Assembly (NCBI GenBank): GCA_051870755.1
Contig: JBJECE010000014.1
Location: forward strand, 1 to 60,524
Reading direction: 5' to 3'
Source: W0P28-013 sp051870755
GTDB lineage: Bacteria; Bacteroidota; Bacteroidia; Bacteroidales; Paludibacteraceae
Length of the DNA: 60,524 bases
Shown: piece by piece, positions 8,591 through 17,336 of the stretch
How the letters are laid out: every line of letters begins with the position of its first letter
Numbering within the stretch: position 1 is the first letter of the stretch
The notes under the pieces: generated by a model
The model's input: the letters and a program-made list of their open reading frames with translations, nothing else
Told to the model about the DNA's origin: nothing
Databases searched by the model: none
Translations under genes and position numbers: made by a program

Positions 8591-8598
8591 TACCTTTG
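8591..8598 (+). promoter_or_regulatory. -7 box for the pseudouridine synthase gene
   Basis: TACCTTTG lies 29 bases upstream of the ATG at 8627. It is divergent from the nitroreductase promoter about 100 bases away. Confidence 0.65.
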
Positions 8599-8626
8599 CA
8601 GCGAGTTTCTTTAAGTATTAGATTTT

Positions 8627-9802
8627 ATGACAAACGAACATGAATTTAGGCCGCGCGGTTACAACAACCGTGGCAGTGCCGGCCGTGATGGTAACAGACG
8701 TCAGTTTGACAACGAGCGCAACAATCGTCGCCGCGAGGGTGGCGAGTTTCGCCCGCGTTTCAGTCGCGATGAACATGGCGAGGGCAATTATCGCCAAGAG
8801 TCGCGCTATTCCAATGGAAATCGTTTTGGCGACCGCCGTCCGCGTTTCGACCATTCGGAAACTGCCGGACAACGCACCAACGCCCGTTTCGAGCGTAACA
8901 ATTTCGACGATAACCGCCGCCGCGAGGGTGGTGAGTTCCGCCCGCGTTTCGACCGCAACGAACAACGCTACGGCAACAACAACTATCGCACGCCGTATCG
9001 TCGCCAGCACGATGCCGACTTCGACGAAAACGCCAAGTACAGCCACAAAAAACAGATGGCTTACAAAAAACAATACATCGACTATACCGAGCCGATGCGT
9101 CTGAATAAATTTTTGGCCAACTCGGGCATCTGTTCGCGCCGCGAAGCCGACGAATACATCACTGCCGGTGTGGTAACCGTGAATGGCGAAGTGGTAACCG
9201 AATTGGGTACAAAAATAGTGCCGGCCACCGACAAGGTGCTGTTCCACGACCAATTGGTACGCTGCGAAAAACGCGTTTACATTTTGCTGAATAAGCCAAA
9301 AGATTGTGTTACGACGGTGGACGACCCACAAGCACGCTTGACGGTGCTCGACTTAGTGAAAAATGCCTGCGCCGAACGCATCTATCCGGTAGGGCGTCTC
9401 GATCGTAATACGACAGGCGTGCTGCTGCTGACCAACGATGGCGATTTAACGTCGAAAATGACACATCCGAAATATCGTCAGAAGAAAATTTACGAAGCGG
9501 TGCTCGACCACGCCATTTCCGAAGAAGACATGCAAAAACTGCGCGACGGACTCGAATTGGAAGATGGCGAAATTCATGTTGACGACATCAGTTACAGCGC
9601 CGACAACGACCAACGCAAGGTGGGCGTCGAAATACATTCGGGGCGCAATCGCATTGTGCGACGTATGTTCGATGCGCTGGGGTACAAGGTGTTGCGCCTC
9701 GACCGCGTCTATTTTGCCGGCCTGACCAAGAAAAACCTGCCACGCGGCAAATGGCGTTATCTCTCGGAATTTGAAGTCAATATGCTGAAAATGACCAATT
9801 AA
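8627..9802 (+). CDS. RluB/RsuA-type pseudouridine synthase with disordered N-terminus
   Basis: The last 235 residues form a standard RsuA/RluB enzyme. An S4 RNA-binding domain starts at MRLNKFLANSGICSRREADE (about residue 157), followed by the catalytic domain with GRLDRNTTGVLLLTNDGD near 256, whose Asp is the nucleophile in uridine isomerisation of rRNA. Residues 1 to about 155 are Arg/Asn/Gly/Asp-rich, with repeats of RREGGEFRPRF (three variants) and no predicted fold. The promoter and start leave no doubt that the extension is translated. Similar basic tails occur on Bacteroidetes RNA-modifying enzymes and helicases and probably bind RNA. The rRNA site modified is inferred only. Confidence 0.9.
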   Translation: MTNEHEFRPRGYNNRGSAGRDGNRRQFDNERNNRRREGGEFRPRFSRDEHGEGNYRQESRYSNGNRFGDRRPRFDHSETAGQRTNARFERNNFDDNRRREGGEFRPRFDRNEQRYGNNNYRTPYRRQHDADFDENAKYSHKKQMAYKKQYIDYTEPMRLNKFLANSGICSRREADEYITAGVVTVNGEVVTELGTKIVPATDKVLFHDQLVRCEKRVYILLNKPKDCVTTVDDPQARLTVLDLVKNACAERIYPVGRLDRNTTGVLLLTNDGDLTSKMTHPKYRQKKIYEAVLDHAISEEDMQKLRDGLELEDGEIHVDDISYSADNDQRKVGVEIHSGRNRIVRRMFDALGYKVLRLDRVYFAGLTKKNLPRGKWRYLSEFEVNMLKMTN

Positions 9803-9828
9803 CGTCAATATTCTTGCAAAAAAAACAA

Positions 9829-9854
9829 AAGGTGCCTCGATTTCGAGACGCCTT
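9829..9854. terminator. Terminator between pseudouridine synthase and GNAT genes
   Basis: AAGGTGCCTCGA and TCGAGACGCCTT pair around a two-base loop with one mismatch. T-rich tails lie on both sides, with a run of eight Ts on the minus strand. Confidence 0.7.
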
Positions 9855-9864
9855 ATTTGTTTGG

Positions 9865-10995
9865 TTAAAGTGCTTTCAGGTAAGCACGCCGGCGTTTGTG
9901 CTGCAAGGTTTCAAAATACTCCCAATTCGCCAGATTTTTGCTGTTCGTTTCCAAAATCGAAGTCGTTTCGGCATATTTGATGCCATATTTTTGGAAATAT
10001 TTTACTTGGTCGGCGAAAAACAGCGCGTTGATACCTTTGTTTTGATAGTCGGGACGCACGGCTATGAGCAACAGGTCGAACACGTCCATCTTTTTGGCTT
10101 TCAGCATTTTAAGTATATGAAACCAGCCAAATGGGAAGAGTTTTCCTTTGCTTTTGCGCAGTGCGGGCGATATGTCGGGCATGCCAACCCCGACGCCTAC
10201 AATATCGCCTGTGGTGTTGGTGATGACGGTTACAAAATCGTAGTTGAGCAGCGGAAAATACATGTTGGCGTAGTACTTTTTTTGCTTTTCGGTCATCGGC
10301 TGAAAATTGTAGAGCGGCGTGTAAGCCTCATTCAACACGTCCATGTATTCGTAGTTCGGGAAACGTTTCATCAACTCGCGTGCCGACTTGAATTTTTCGA
10401 CTTTTACGCCATATCGTTCCGTGGCAAGTTGAGCCACGCGCTGCATCTTTTCGGGAATTTGTTTCGGCACAAATACACGATATTCAATCCAATCGGCCTC
10501 TTTGCACAAACCGAAATCCTCGAAATGTTCGGCGTAGTAGGGATAGTTGAACAGACTTGCCATGGGCGAATCGTATTCAAAACCGCGTATCAGGCAACCT
10601 TCTTTGTCCCAATCGGTGAACCCGACGGGACCATTCAGACCTTCCATACCGCGTGCTTTACCCCAATCGCTGACTGTTTGCAGCAAGGCTTGCGACACCT
10701 CTTTGTCGTCGATGAAATCAATCCAGCCGAAACGCACATGTTTGTAGTTCCATTTCTCGTTGGCCTTGTGATTGATGATGGCAGCCACACGACCGACTAT
10801 TTCCGTGCCGCGAAAGGCCAAGAAGAGTGCAAAATCGCACACGTCGAGCGCCGGATTTTTGGTTTTGTCGAACGAGTTCATCTCGTCAAAAATCAATGGT
10901 GGGCAATAATTTGGCTCACCATCGTACAAATCGATGCCGAATTGCACAAATTGGCGAAGTTCTTTTTTTGTTTTAACTTCGTGTATTTCTACCAT
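9865..10995 (-). CDS. GNAT-like N-acetyltransferase family protein
   Basis: This is a 376-residue cytosolic protein of the long GNAT-like type common in Bacteroidetes. The visible block FLAFRGTEIVGRVAAIINHKAN resembles the beta4-alpha3 region of a GNAT fold, and GWIDFIDDKEVSQALLQTVSDWGKARGMEGLNGPVGF follows, a motif shared by this family. A second acetyltransferase-like segment occupies the C-terminal half (LLIAVRPDYQNKGINALFFAD, with the RPxxxxxGIN acyl-CoA loop). No substrate is known. It follows rpe by 33 bases and is probably the third gene of lepA-rpe-GNAT. Confidence 0.75.
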   Translation of the reverse strand: MVEIHEVKTKKELRQFVQFGIDLYDGEPNYCPPLIFDEMNSFDKTKNPALDVCDFALFLAFRGTEIVGRVAAIINHKANEKWNYKHVRFGWIDFIDDKEVSQALLQTVSDWGKARGMEGLNGPVGFTDWDKEGCLIRGFEYDSPMASLFNYPYYAEHFEDFGLCKEADWIEYRVFVPKQIPEKMQRVAQLATERYGVKVEKFKSARELMKRFPNYEYMDVLNEAYTPLYNFQPMTEKQKKYYANMYFPLLNYDFVTVITNTTGDIVGVGVGMPDISPALRKSKGKLFPFGWFHILKMLKAKKMDVFDLLLIAVRPDYQNKGINALFFADQVKYFQKYGIKYAETTSILETNSKNLANWEYFETLQHKRRRAYLKAL

Positions 10996-11028
10996 AAGTT
11001 GCTGTTTTTAGGGAAGTTGACAGTAGTT

Positions 11029-11676
11029 TTAGGCTTTTAGTTGAGCTATGGTTTCGACCATATCGGCAGCACCAAACACGGCACTGCCGGCCACTAAACA
11101 ATCGGCTCCGGCGGCGTAAAGTTTGGCCGCGTTGTCGAGGTTTACGCCGCCATCCACCTGAATCAGTGCTTTGGCGTGATGGCGTTCTATCATGGCGCGC
11201 AAGCGTGCTATTTTCGAATAGGTGTTTTCGATGAATTTTTGTCCGCCAAAGCCCGGATTGACCGACATCAGCAACACCATATCCACATCGTCGATGATGT
11301 CTTCGAGCAATTCGACCGGCGTGTGCGGGTTCAGTGTTACGGCGGCTTGCATGTCGGCAGCGTGTATGCGTTGAATCGTACGATGCAGATGCGTGCAGGC
11401 TTCGTAGTGTACGTTCATCATAATGGCGCCGGTGGCTTTCACCTCGTTGACAAATTTGTCCGGTTCTACAATCATCAAATGAACATCCAACGGTTTGGTA
11501 CTCAATTCTTTGACGTACTTCAAAACCGGAAATCCAAACGAGATATTCGGCACAAATACGCCGTCCATCACGTCGATATGCAGCCAATCGGCATCGCTTT
11601 GGTTGATAAGTTCGATGTCGTGTTGCAGATTGCCGAAGTTGGCCGACAAGAGCGATGGTGCAAGTAATTTTTTCAT
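11029..11676 (-). CDS. rpe: Ribulose-phosphate 3-epimerase
   Basis: The enzyme interconverts ribulose-5-phosphate and xylulose-5-phosphate in the pentose phosphate pathway. The 215-residue TIM barrel opens KLLAPSLLSANFGNL. It shows the metal-site blocks DADWLHIDVMDGVFVPN and LDVHLMIVEP, then SVNPGFGGQKFI and QVDGGVN for phosphate binding. Its length fits bacterial Rpe. The ATG at 11676 gives the conserved N-terminus; the frame continues 21 residues upstream into the end of lepA. It lies 13 bases downstream of lepA. Transketolase, which uses its product, is encoded at 40756-42759. Confidence 0.95.
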   Translation of the reverse strand: MKKLLAPSLLSANFGNLQHDIELINQSDADWLHIDVMDGVFVPNISFGFPVLKYVKELSTKPLDVHLMIVEPDKFVNEVKATGAIMMNVHYEACTHLHRTIQRIHAADMQAAVTLNPHTPVELLEDIIDDVDMVLLMSVNPGFGGQKFIENTYSKIARLRAMIERHHAKALIQVDGGVNLDNAAKLYAAGADCLVAGSAVFGAADMVETIAQLKA

Positions 11677-11689
11677 GGCGATTGTTGTT

Positions 11690-13477
11690 TTAGTCCAATT
11701 TAAGTACGGCAAGGAACGCCTTTTGCGGCACTTCCACATTGCCTATTTGTTTCATACGTTTTTTGCCGCGTTTCTGTTTTTCGAGCAGTTTGCGTTTGCG
11801 CGATACGTCGCCGCCGTAACATTTGGCCGTAACGTCCTTGCGTACCTGCTTGACGGTTTCGCGTGCAATGATTTTAGCACCGATGGCCGCCTGAATGGCA
11901 ATGTCGAACTGCTGTCGCGGCAGAAGGTCTTTGAGTTTTTCGCACATGCGGCGCCCGAAATCGACGGCATTGTCCTGATGGGTGAGGGTAGAGAGCGCAT
12001 CGACCTGTTCGCCATTCAGCAGAATGTCGAGTTTCACCAATTTCGACGGACGGAACCCGTTGGCGTGATAGTCGAACGAGGCATAGCCTTTCGATATAGA
12101 TTTCAGTCTGTCGTAAAAATCGATGACAATTTCGCCCAAAGGCAAATCGAACAATATTTCGACACGGTTGCCCGAAATGAATTCTTGTTTCACCAATTCG
12201 CCACGTTTGCTCAAACACAGCGTCATTATCGGCCCGATGTAATTGGTCGTGGTGATGATGGAGGCGCGAATGTACGGCTCTTCGATGTGGTCAATGTGGG
12301 CTACATCGGGCATGCCGGCCGGATTATGCACTTCTATTTTATTGCCGTGTTTGTCGTACACCAAATACGACACGTTTGGCACGGTGGTGATGACATTCAT
12401 GTCAAATTCGCGGTCGAGCCGCTCTTGTATGATTTCCATGTGGAGCAGTCCGAGAAATCCGCAGCGGAAACCAAAGCCCAACGCCACCGAACTTTCGGGC
12501 GAAAACGTCAGCGAAGCATCGTTCAACTGCAATTTTTCGAGGCTCGAACGCAGGTTTTCGTAATCTTCCGTCTCGATGGGATAAACACCCGCAAAAACCA
12601 TCGGTTTCACCTCCTCGAAACCGGCTATGGCTTCGGTGCACGGCCGTTCGACGTGCGTGATGGTGTCGCCAACTTTTACTTCGCTCGATGTTTTGATGCC
12701 GCTGATGATGTAACCGACATCGCCGGTGCGCAACTCTTTGGTGGGTTGCATCGTCATTTTCAGAACGCCTATTTCATCGGCATCGTACTGCCGGCCGGTA
12801 TTGAAAAATTTGACGAAATCGCCGGTGCGCAACACGCCGTTCACCACTTTGAAGTAGGCAATAATGCCGCGAAAACTATTGAACACCGAGTCGAAAATAA
12901 GGCATTGCAGCGGCGCTTCGGGGTCGCCCGTCGGGGCAGGCACGCGTTCGACGATGGCATCGAGAATCTCCTCAACACCTAAACCGGTTTTGCCGCTGGC
13001 GCGAATAATCTCTTCGCGTTTGCAGCCCAAAAGGTCGATGATCTCGTCCTCAACCATGTCGGGCATGGCGCTGTCCATGTCGCATTTGTTCATCACGGGA
13101 ATGATTTCCAAATCGTGTTCGATGGCCATGTATAGGTTCGAAATGGTCTGTGCCTGCACACCTTGCGACGCATCGACCACAAGCAGAGCGCCTTCGCAGG
13201 CAGCGATAGAGCGCGATACTTCGTACGAAAAATCGACGTGTCCCGGTGTGTCTATCAAATTCAGGGTGTATTCCTCGCCATTGTGGACGTATTTCATCTG
13301 TATGGCGTGGCTTTTGATGGTGATGCCGCGCTCGCGCTCAAGATCCATATCATCAAGCACTTGCGCTTGCAAATCTTTCGATGCTACAGTTTTTGTAAAT
13401 TCCAGCAAACGATCGGCCAAAGTGCTTTTGCCGTGGTCGATGTGGGCTATGATGCAAAAATTGCGAATATGTTTCAT
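11690..13477 (-). CDS. lepA: Elongation factor 4 (LepA)
   Basis: LepA is a ribosome-associated translational GTPase implicated in initiation and in moving stalled ribosomes. The 595-residue length is typical. G1 is AHIDHGKSTLADRLL near residue 11, G3 is DTPGHVDFSYEVSRS, and G4 is NKCDMD. The EF-G-like domains are followed by the LepA-specific C-terminal domain ending in REHVKQVRKDV-like and KCYGGDVSRKRKLLEKQK sequences. It leads the lepA-rpe-GNAT run, with a promoter just upstream. Confidence 0.97.
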   Translation of the reverse strand: MKHIRNFCIIAHIDHGKSTLADRLLEFTKTVASKDLQAQVLDDMDLERERGITIKSHAIQMKYVHNGEEYTLNLIDTPGHVDFSYEVSRSIAACEGALLVVDASQGVQAQTISNLYMAIEHDLEIIPVMNKCDMDSAMPDMVEDEIIDLLGCKREEIIRASGKTGLGVEEILDAIVERVPAPTGDPEAPLQCLIFDSVFNSFRGIIAYFKVVNGVLRTGDFVKFFNTGRQYDADEIGVLKMTMQPTKELRTGDVGYIISGIKTSSEVKVGDTITHVERPCTEAIAGFEEVKPMVFAGVYPIETEDYENLRSSLEKLQLNDASLTFSPESSVALGFGFRCGFLGLLHMEIIQERLDREFDMNVITTVPNVSYLVYDKHGNKIEVHNPAGMPDVAHIDHIEEPYIRASIITTTNYIGPIMTLCLSKRGELVKQEFISGNRVEILFDLPLGEIVIDFYDRLKSISKGYASFDYHANGFRPSKLVKLDILLNGEQVDALSTLTHQDNAVDFGRRMCEKLKDLLPRQQFDIAIQAAIGAKIIARETVKQVRKDVTAKCYGGDVSRKRKLLEKQKRGKKRMKQIGNVEVPQKAFLAVLKLD

Positions 13478-13508
13478 GCTCTATTCTGATGAGGGCTTTA
13501 CAAAATTG

Positions 13509-13516
13509 CAAAGATA
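13509..13516 (-). promoter_or_regulatory. -7 box for lepA-rpe-GNAT
   Basis: TATCTTTG on the minus strand, 32 bases upstream of the lepA ATG. Confidence 0.6.
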
Positions 13517-13584
13517 GCACTTTTTTGCAAATCGTGCAACTACATGACCATTTTTTTGCAGTCCGACGCTCTCAACATGCAAAA

Positions 13585-13608
13585 AAAGCGAGCCTATGCG
13601 CCCGCTTT
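13585..13608 (-). terminator. Terminator of trxA
   Basis: On the minus strand AAGCGGGC and GCTCGCTT pair (one G-U) around a 6-base loop and run into seven Ts. It lies 27 bases beyond the trxA stop. Confidence 0.75.
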
Positions 13609-13634
13609 CCGTGTCAATGAGTGTGTCGGCTGTG

Positions 13635-13952
13635 TCAAGCCAACAATGCTTCGAATCGTTCGACCAATTTTGCGCGCGGCATTGCGCCGATGGTTTGATC
13701 GACTTTTTCGCCGTTTTTGAAAAACAATATCGTCGGAACGCTGCGGATGCCGAAACGTTCGGCGCTTTCAACGGCTTCTTCGACATCGGCTTTGGCCACA
13801 AAAATGCGTCCGGCATATTCGTCTGCCAATTCATCGACAATCGGTGCCAACATACGACACGGACCGCACCACGTAGCGCTGAAATCGACAACCACCAAAG
13901 CATTTTGAGCGAGTACTTCGTCAAAATTGGAATCGTTAATGTGTTGAGCCAT
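13635..13952 (-). CDS. trxA: Thioredoxin
   Basis: The 105-residue protein is a single thioredoxin domain without a signal peptide, so it should be cytoplasmic and reduce protein disulfides at the expense of thioredoxin reductase. The active site WCGPC is at residues 28-32 in the usual VVDFSATWCGPCRM context, and the cis-proline segment reads IRSVPTILFFKNGE. It is monocistronic, with its own promoter and terminator. Confidence 0.96.
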   Translation of the reverse strand: MAQHINDSNFDEVLAQNALVVVDFSATWCGPCRMLAPIVDELADEYAGRIFVAKADVEEAVESAERFGIRSVPTILFFKNGEKVDQTIGAMPRAKLVERFEALLA

Positions 13953-13993
13953 AGTAATATAGGTTTTTATGTTGATGTTCGTATTTCGTTCTG

Positions 13994-14001
13994 CAAAGTT
14001 A
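13994..14001 (-). promoter_or_regulatory. -7 box for trxA
   Basis: TAACTTTG on the minus strand, 42 bases upstream of the trxA start. Confidence 0.6.
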
Positions 14002-14076
14002 TTTACAAATATAATGCCGACAATGTTTTTGGCACGAAAAAGTTATTAACAATGCAAACGCTTGACTTTTAATTAT

Positions 14077-15288
14077 TTACACTTTGTGCAAGGTGTGTCC
14101 CATACGCTCTTTTTTGGTTTTCATGTAGGCTATGTTGTACGGATTTGGCTCTATTTCGATGGGAACATTTTCGACAATTTCGAGTCCGTAGGCCTCCAAT
14201 CCGATGCGTTTCACGGGATTGTTCGTCATCAGGCGCATTTTCGACACGCCCAATTCGCGCAATATGCTGGCGCCAACGCCATAGTCGCGCTCGTCGGCCT
14301 TGAAACCGAGATGCAGGTTGGCATCGACCGTGTCGTAACCTTCTTCCTGCAGTTTGTAGGCTGCAATTTTTGCCATCAGTCCAATGCCGCGCCCTTCCTG
14401 ATTCATGTACACGACGACACCTTTCCCCTCTTTCTCGATGATGCGCATGGCTTGGTGCAGTTGGTCGCCGCACTCGCAGCGGCACGAACCGAATATGTCG
14501 CCTGTGGCGCACGACGAATGTACGCGCACAAGTACCGGCTCGTCAGATGCCCATGTGCCTTTGATGAGGGCAATGTGTTCCAAGCCGTTCGATTTTTGGC
14601 GAAACGGAATCAGATGGAAATGTCCGTATTGCGTTGGCATATCCACTTCGTCGCCGCGCTCAATGATCGACTCTTGCTGCAAGCGGTAGGCTATCAAGTC
14701 GCGTATCGAAATGATTTTGATGTCGAACTGTTCGGCTATTTTGCGCAGTTCGGGCATGCGCGCCATGGTGCCGTCTTCGTTCATTATTTCCATCAAGGCG
14801 GCAGCGGGGTAGAGGCCGGCCAGTTTGGCCAAATCGATGCTGGCTTCGGTGTGTCCGGCGCGGCGCAGCACGCCTTTGTCTTGGGCGTACAGCGGGTTGA
14901 TGTGTCCCGGTCGGCCAAAAGTTTGCGGTGTGGATGCGGGGTCGGCCAAGGCGCGTATGGTGGCAGCGCGGTCGGCTGCCGACACGCCCGTGGTGCAACC
15001 TTCCAATTTGTCGATTGTTACCGTAAATGGCGTACCGAGCACCGAGGTGTTGTCGGCTACTTGATGCGGCAGATCGAGTTCTTTGCACCGTTCGATGGTG
15101 ATGGGCGCGCACAGCACGCCGCGTGCGTGTTTCAGCATGAAATTGACCTTTTCGGGCGTGATTTTTTCGGCCGCGACGATGAAATCGCCTTCGTTTTCAC
15201 GATCTTCGTCATCGACAACAATCAAAAATTTGCCTTCGCGAAAATCGGCAATGGCCGATTCAATATAAGCAGTATTTGTGGTAAACAT
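14077..15288 (-). CDS. ribBA: Bifunctional DHBP synthase / GTP cyclohydrolase II
   Basis: RibBA supplies both starting compounds of riboflavin synthesis. The N-terminal half (about 1-200) makes 3,4-dihydroxy-2-butanone-4-phosphate from ribulose-5-phosphate, and the C-terminal half opens the GTP ring. RibB shows DDEDRENEGDFIVAAE with the acidic metal loop and the RPGHINPLYA segment. RibA shows SSCATGDIFGSCRCECGDQL with the zinc cysteines and MNQEGRGIGL. The product has 403 residues. The start at 15288 is preferred over one eight codons upstream because the promoter is 28 bases away. I see no FMN riboswitch in the short leader. No other rib genes are in the window. Confidence 0.96.
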   Translation of the reverse strand: MFTTNTAYIESAIADFREGKFLIVVDDEDRENEGDFIVAAEKITPEKVNFMLKHARGVLCAPITIERCKELDLPHQVADNTSVLGTPFTVTIDKLEGCTTGVSAADRAATIRALADPASTPQTFGRPGHINPLYAQDKGVLRRAGHTEASIDLAKLAGLYPAAALMEIMNEDGTMARMPELRKIAEQFDIKIISIRDLIAYRLQQESIIERGDEVDMPTQYGHFHLIPFRQKSNGLEHIALIKGTWASDEPVLVRVHSSCATGDIFGSCRCECGDQLHQAMRIIEKEGKGVVVYMNQEGRGIGLMAKIAAYKLQEEGYDTVDANLHLGFKADERDYGVGASILRELGVSKMRLMTNNPVKRIGLEAYGLEIVENVPIEIEPNPYNIAYMKTKKERMGHTLHKV

Positions 15289-15316
15289 AACTTTTTTAGT
15301 GTGTAAAATCAATTTG

Positions 15317-15324
15317 CAAAGTTA
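15317..15324 (-). promoter_or_regulatory. -7 box for ribBA
   Basis: TAACTTTG on the minus strand, back to back with the porin promoter 50 bases away. Confidence 0.6.
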
Positions 15325-15373
15325 CGCTTTTTCTGTGATTTACGCAAATTTTGGTGGTTTATGAAAAAAATTG

Positions 15374-15381
15374 TAACTTTG
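15374..15381 (+). promoter_or_regulatory. -7 box for the porin gene
   Basis: TAACTTTG lies inside the first codons of the longest reading frame. This implies that translation starts downstream, at GTG 15388 or ATG 15421. Confidence 0.6.
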
Positions 15382-15387
15382 CAGTTT

Positions 15388-17313
15388 GTGAATCGCTACA
15401 AAAATATCATATTGTTATTGATGGTTGCCATGCCGCTGTTGGCGCAGTCGAACAAGGCCGGCAAAGTGCATATCCCGACGCATATCCGCGCGTGGCACAT
15501 CGAGGAAGGGCTGGGCGTGGCCGATACGTGCGGCATCGATACGGCGGTCGTCAGTTATCCCGATGCCAACCCTGTGAATGCGTACAGCATAGCCAATGCG
15601 TGGAACGGCAATTTGGGGTCGCCGCTGCAGTCGCGCATCTATTTCGACCGAACCCGTAAAACGCCGACTTTCTATTCGCAACCGTACGACGCTTATTTGG
15701 TTGGTATAGAAGATGTTACGTTTTTCAACACGACAACGCCGTTTGCCGAATTGGAATATCGTTCGGCATTGCCCACGTTTTACGAACAAGACCATTTCAA
15801 GGCCTTGTTTACGATGAACGCCAACAGCCGCACCAATTTTGGCGGATTGGTCAATTTGATTTATGGGCGCGGACAATATGCCAACCAAGCCACACGCATG
15901 CTGAACGGCGGTTTGTGGGGCAGTTACAACGGCCGGCGTTATTCGGCACAAGGCGTGGTGATGTTCAACAATTTTCGTAATCACGAGAGCGGCGGCATAC
16001 TCGACCGCAACTACATACTCGACCCGACAGCCGTAGCCGGCGGTGTCGATGTGGCCGTGGCCGATATTCCTACGCGCATGGATGCCATTGTCGGCTATTC
16101 GAACTACCTCTATTATTACAATCACAAATTTTGTTTCGGATACGAAAAAGAGCGGCGTGTGAACGAAGATTCGGTTACATACGACTATATTCCCGTAACA
16201 TCGATTATTCACACCATCAAGTTCGAGGATACACGCCGCCGCTATGTCGAGCGCGACTCGCTGACAAACGGATTCTATGCCGACAATTTCTATCAGGGGT
16301 CGCACACGCTCGATTCGACGCGTTATTGGTCGCTCAAAAACACGCTGGGCGTAACGATGGAAGAGAAGTTCAACCGCTTGATGCGTTTCGGCCTGACCGG
16401 CTTTGTAGAATACGATTTGCGCCGTTACCGCCAATTTGAAGACTCCATTCCGCTGACCGACAAACACACCGAACACAACCTGAAAGTGGGCGCACAAATT
16501 TTCAAACGCGAAGGCGAAAAATTGACGTTCGATGTCAATGGCGATGTGTATGTTGTCGGGCCGAAAATCGGTAATTTTTCGGTGTATGGAGGCGTTCGCA
16601 GCATTTTCCCGATTACTGCCAAAGACACCATGAGCATCGAAGCGCGCGGCGGATTTTACAACGAATCGTGCGACTATATGTTGCAGAACTATCTGTCGAA
16701 TCACTTTCGCTGGAACAATAACTTCGACAACGAATTGCGTTTCAATGTCAAAGGGCGCATCGCGTTCCCAACGCGACACATTTCGGTGGGCGTGCAGTTC
16801 GAAAACGTAACCAATTTCATCTATTTCGACAAAAATGCGCAGCCGGCACAATTCGACGGCAATGTGCAAGTGATAGCCGCCGATGTTACCGCTAATCTAC
16901 AAGCTTGGCGCATCCATCTCGACAATCAGTTGGTGTATCAGTTTTCGAGCAATAGAGCAGTGCTGCCGTTGCCCGATTTCGCTTTTTATTCCAATCTGTA
17001 TTACCTCGATAGTTTTTTCAAAAAGGTGCTGACCATGCAACTTGGCGTGAGCGTGCGCTACCACACGGCTTATTATGGCAACAACTACATGCCTGCCACC
17101 GGCGTATTTTATCTGCAGGACGAATACAAAATCGGTAACTATCCCGAGATGAACGTGTACCTCAATTTCTTTATCAAACGATTGCGGCTGTATGTGCAAT
17201 ATGCCAATTGGAATGCCACTTTGTTCGGCGGACGCAACTATTTTTCGATGCCGTACTATCCACTGAATCCGGCCACTTTCCAATTCGGCTTTTCGTGGAC
17301 ATTCTACGATTGA
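15388..17313 (+). CDS. Putative porin (Porin_10-like outer membrane protein)
   Basis: The product is a predicted outer-membrane beta-barrel of about 640 residues: signal peptide, then alternating aromatic/polar strands to a final FQFGFSWTFYD with a C-terminal aromatic signature. It resembles the Bacteroidetes putative-porin family (Porin_10). The start is uncertain. ATG 15361 overlaps the promoter, GTG 15388 gives MNRYKNIILLLMVAMPLLAQS (a good signal peptide with cleavage after LAQ), and ATG 15421 would cut the hydrophobic stretch short. I prefer GTG 15388. A periplasmic binding protein gene follows 23 bases on. The transported solute is unknown. Confidence 0.78.
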   Translation: MNRYKNIILLLMVAMPLLAQSNKAGKVHIPTHIRAWHIEEGLGVADTCGIDTAVVSYPDANPVNAYSIANAWNGNLGSPLQSRIYFDRTRKTPTFYSQPYDAYLVGIEDVTFFNTTTPFAELEYRSALPTFYEQDHFKALFTMNANSRTNFGGLVNLIYGRGQYANQATRMLNGGLWGSYNGRRYSAQGVVMFNNFRNHESGGILDRNYILDPTAVAGGVDVAVADIPTRMDAIVGYSNYLYYYNHKFCFGYEKERRVNEDSVTYDYIPVTSIIHTIKFEDTRRRYVERDSLTNGFYADNFYQGSHTLDSTRYWSLKNTLGVTMEEKFNRLMRFGLTGFVEYDLRRYRQFEDSIPLTDKHTEHNLKVGAQIFKREGEKLTFDVNGDVYVVGPKIGNFSVYGGVRSIFPITAKDTMSIEARGGFYNESCDYMLQNYLSNHFRWNNNFDNELRFNVKGRIAFPTRHISVGVQFENVTNFIYFDKNAQPAQFDGNVQVIAADVTANLQAWRIHLDNQLVYQFSSNRAVLPLPDFAFYSNLYYLDSFFKKVLTMQLGVSVRYHTAYYGNNYMPATGVFYLQDEYKIGNYPEMNVYLNFFIKRLRLYVQYANWNATLFGGRNYFSMPYYPLNPATFQFGFSWTFYD

Positions 17314-17336
17314 TAACTTGCTAAAAATCAAATGAT

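Noticed and set aside
9814..11040. 408-codon open frame antisense to the GNAT-like gene
   Set aside because: Aromatic-rich shadow translation; the minus-strand frame has family motifs.
15289..15360. FMN riboswitch ahead of ribBA
   Set aside because: The leader is under 30 bases and no conserved riboswitch elements are visible.
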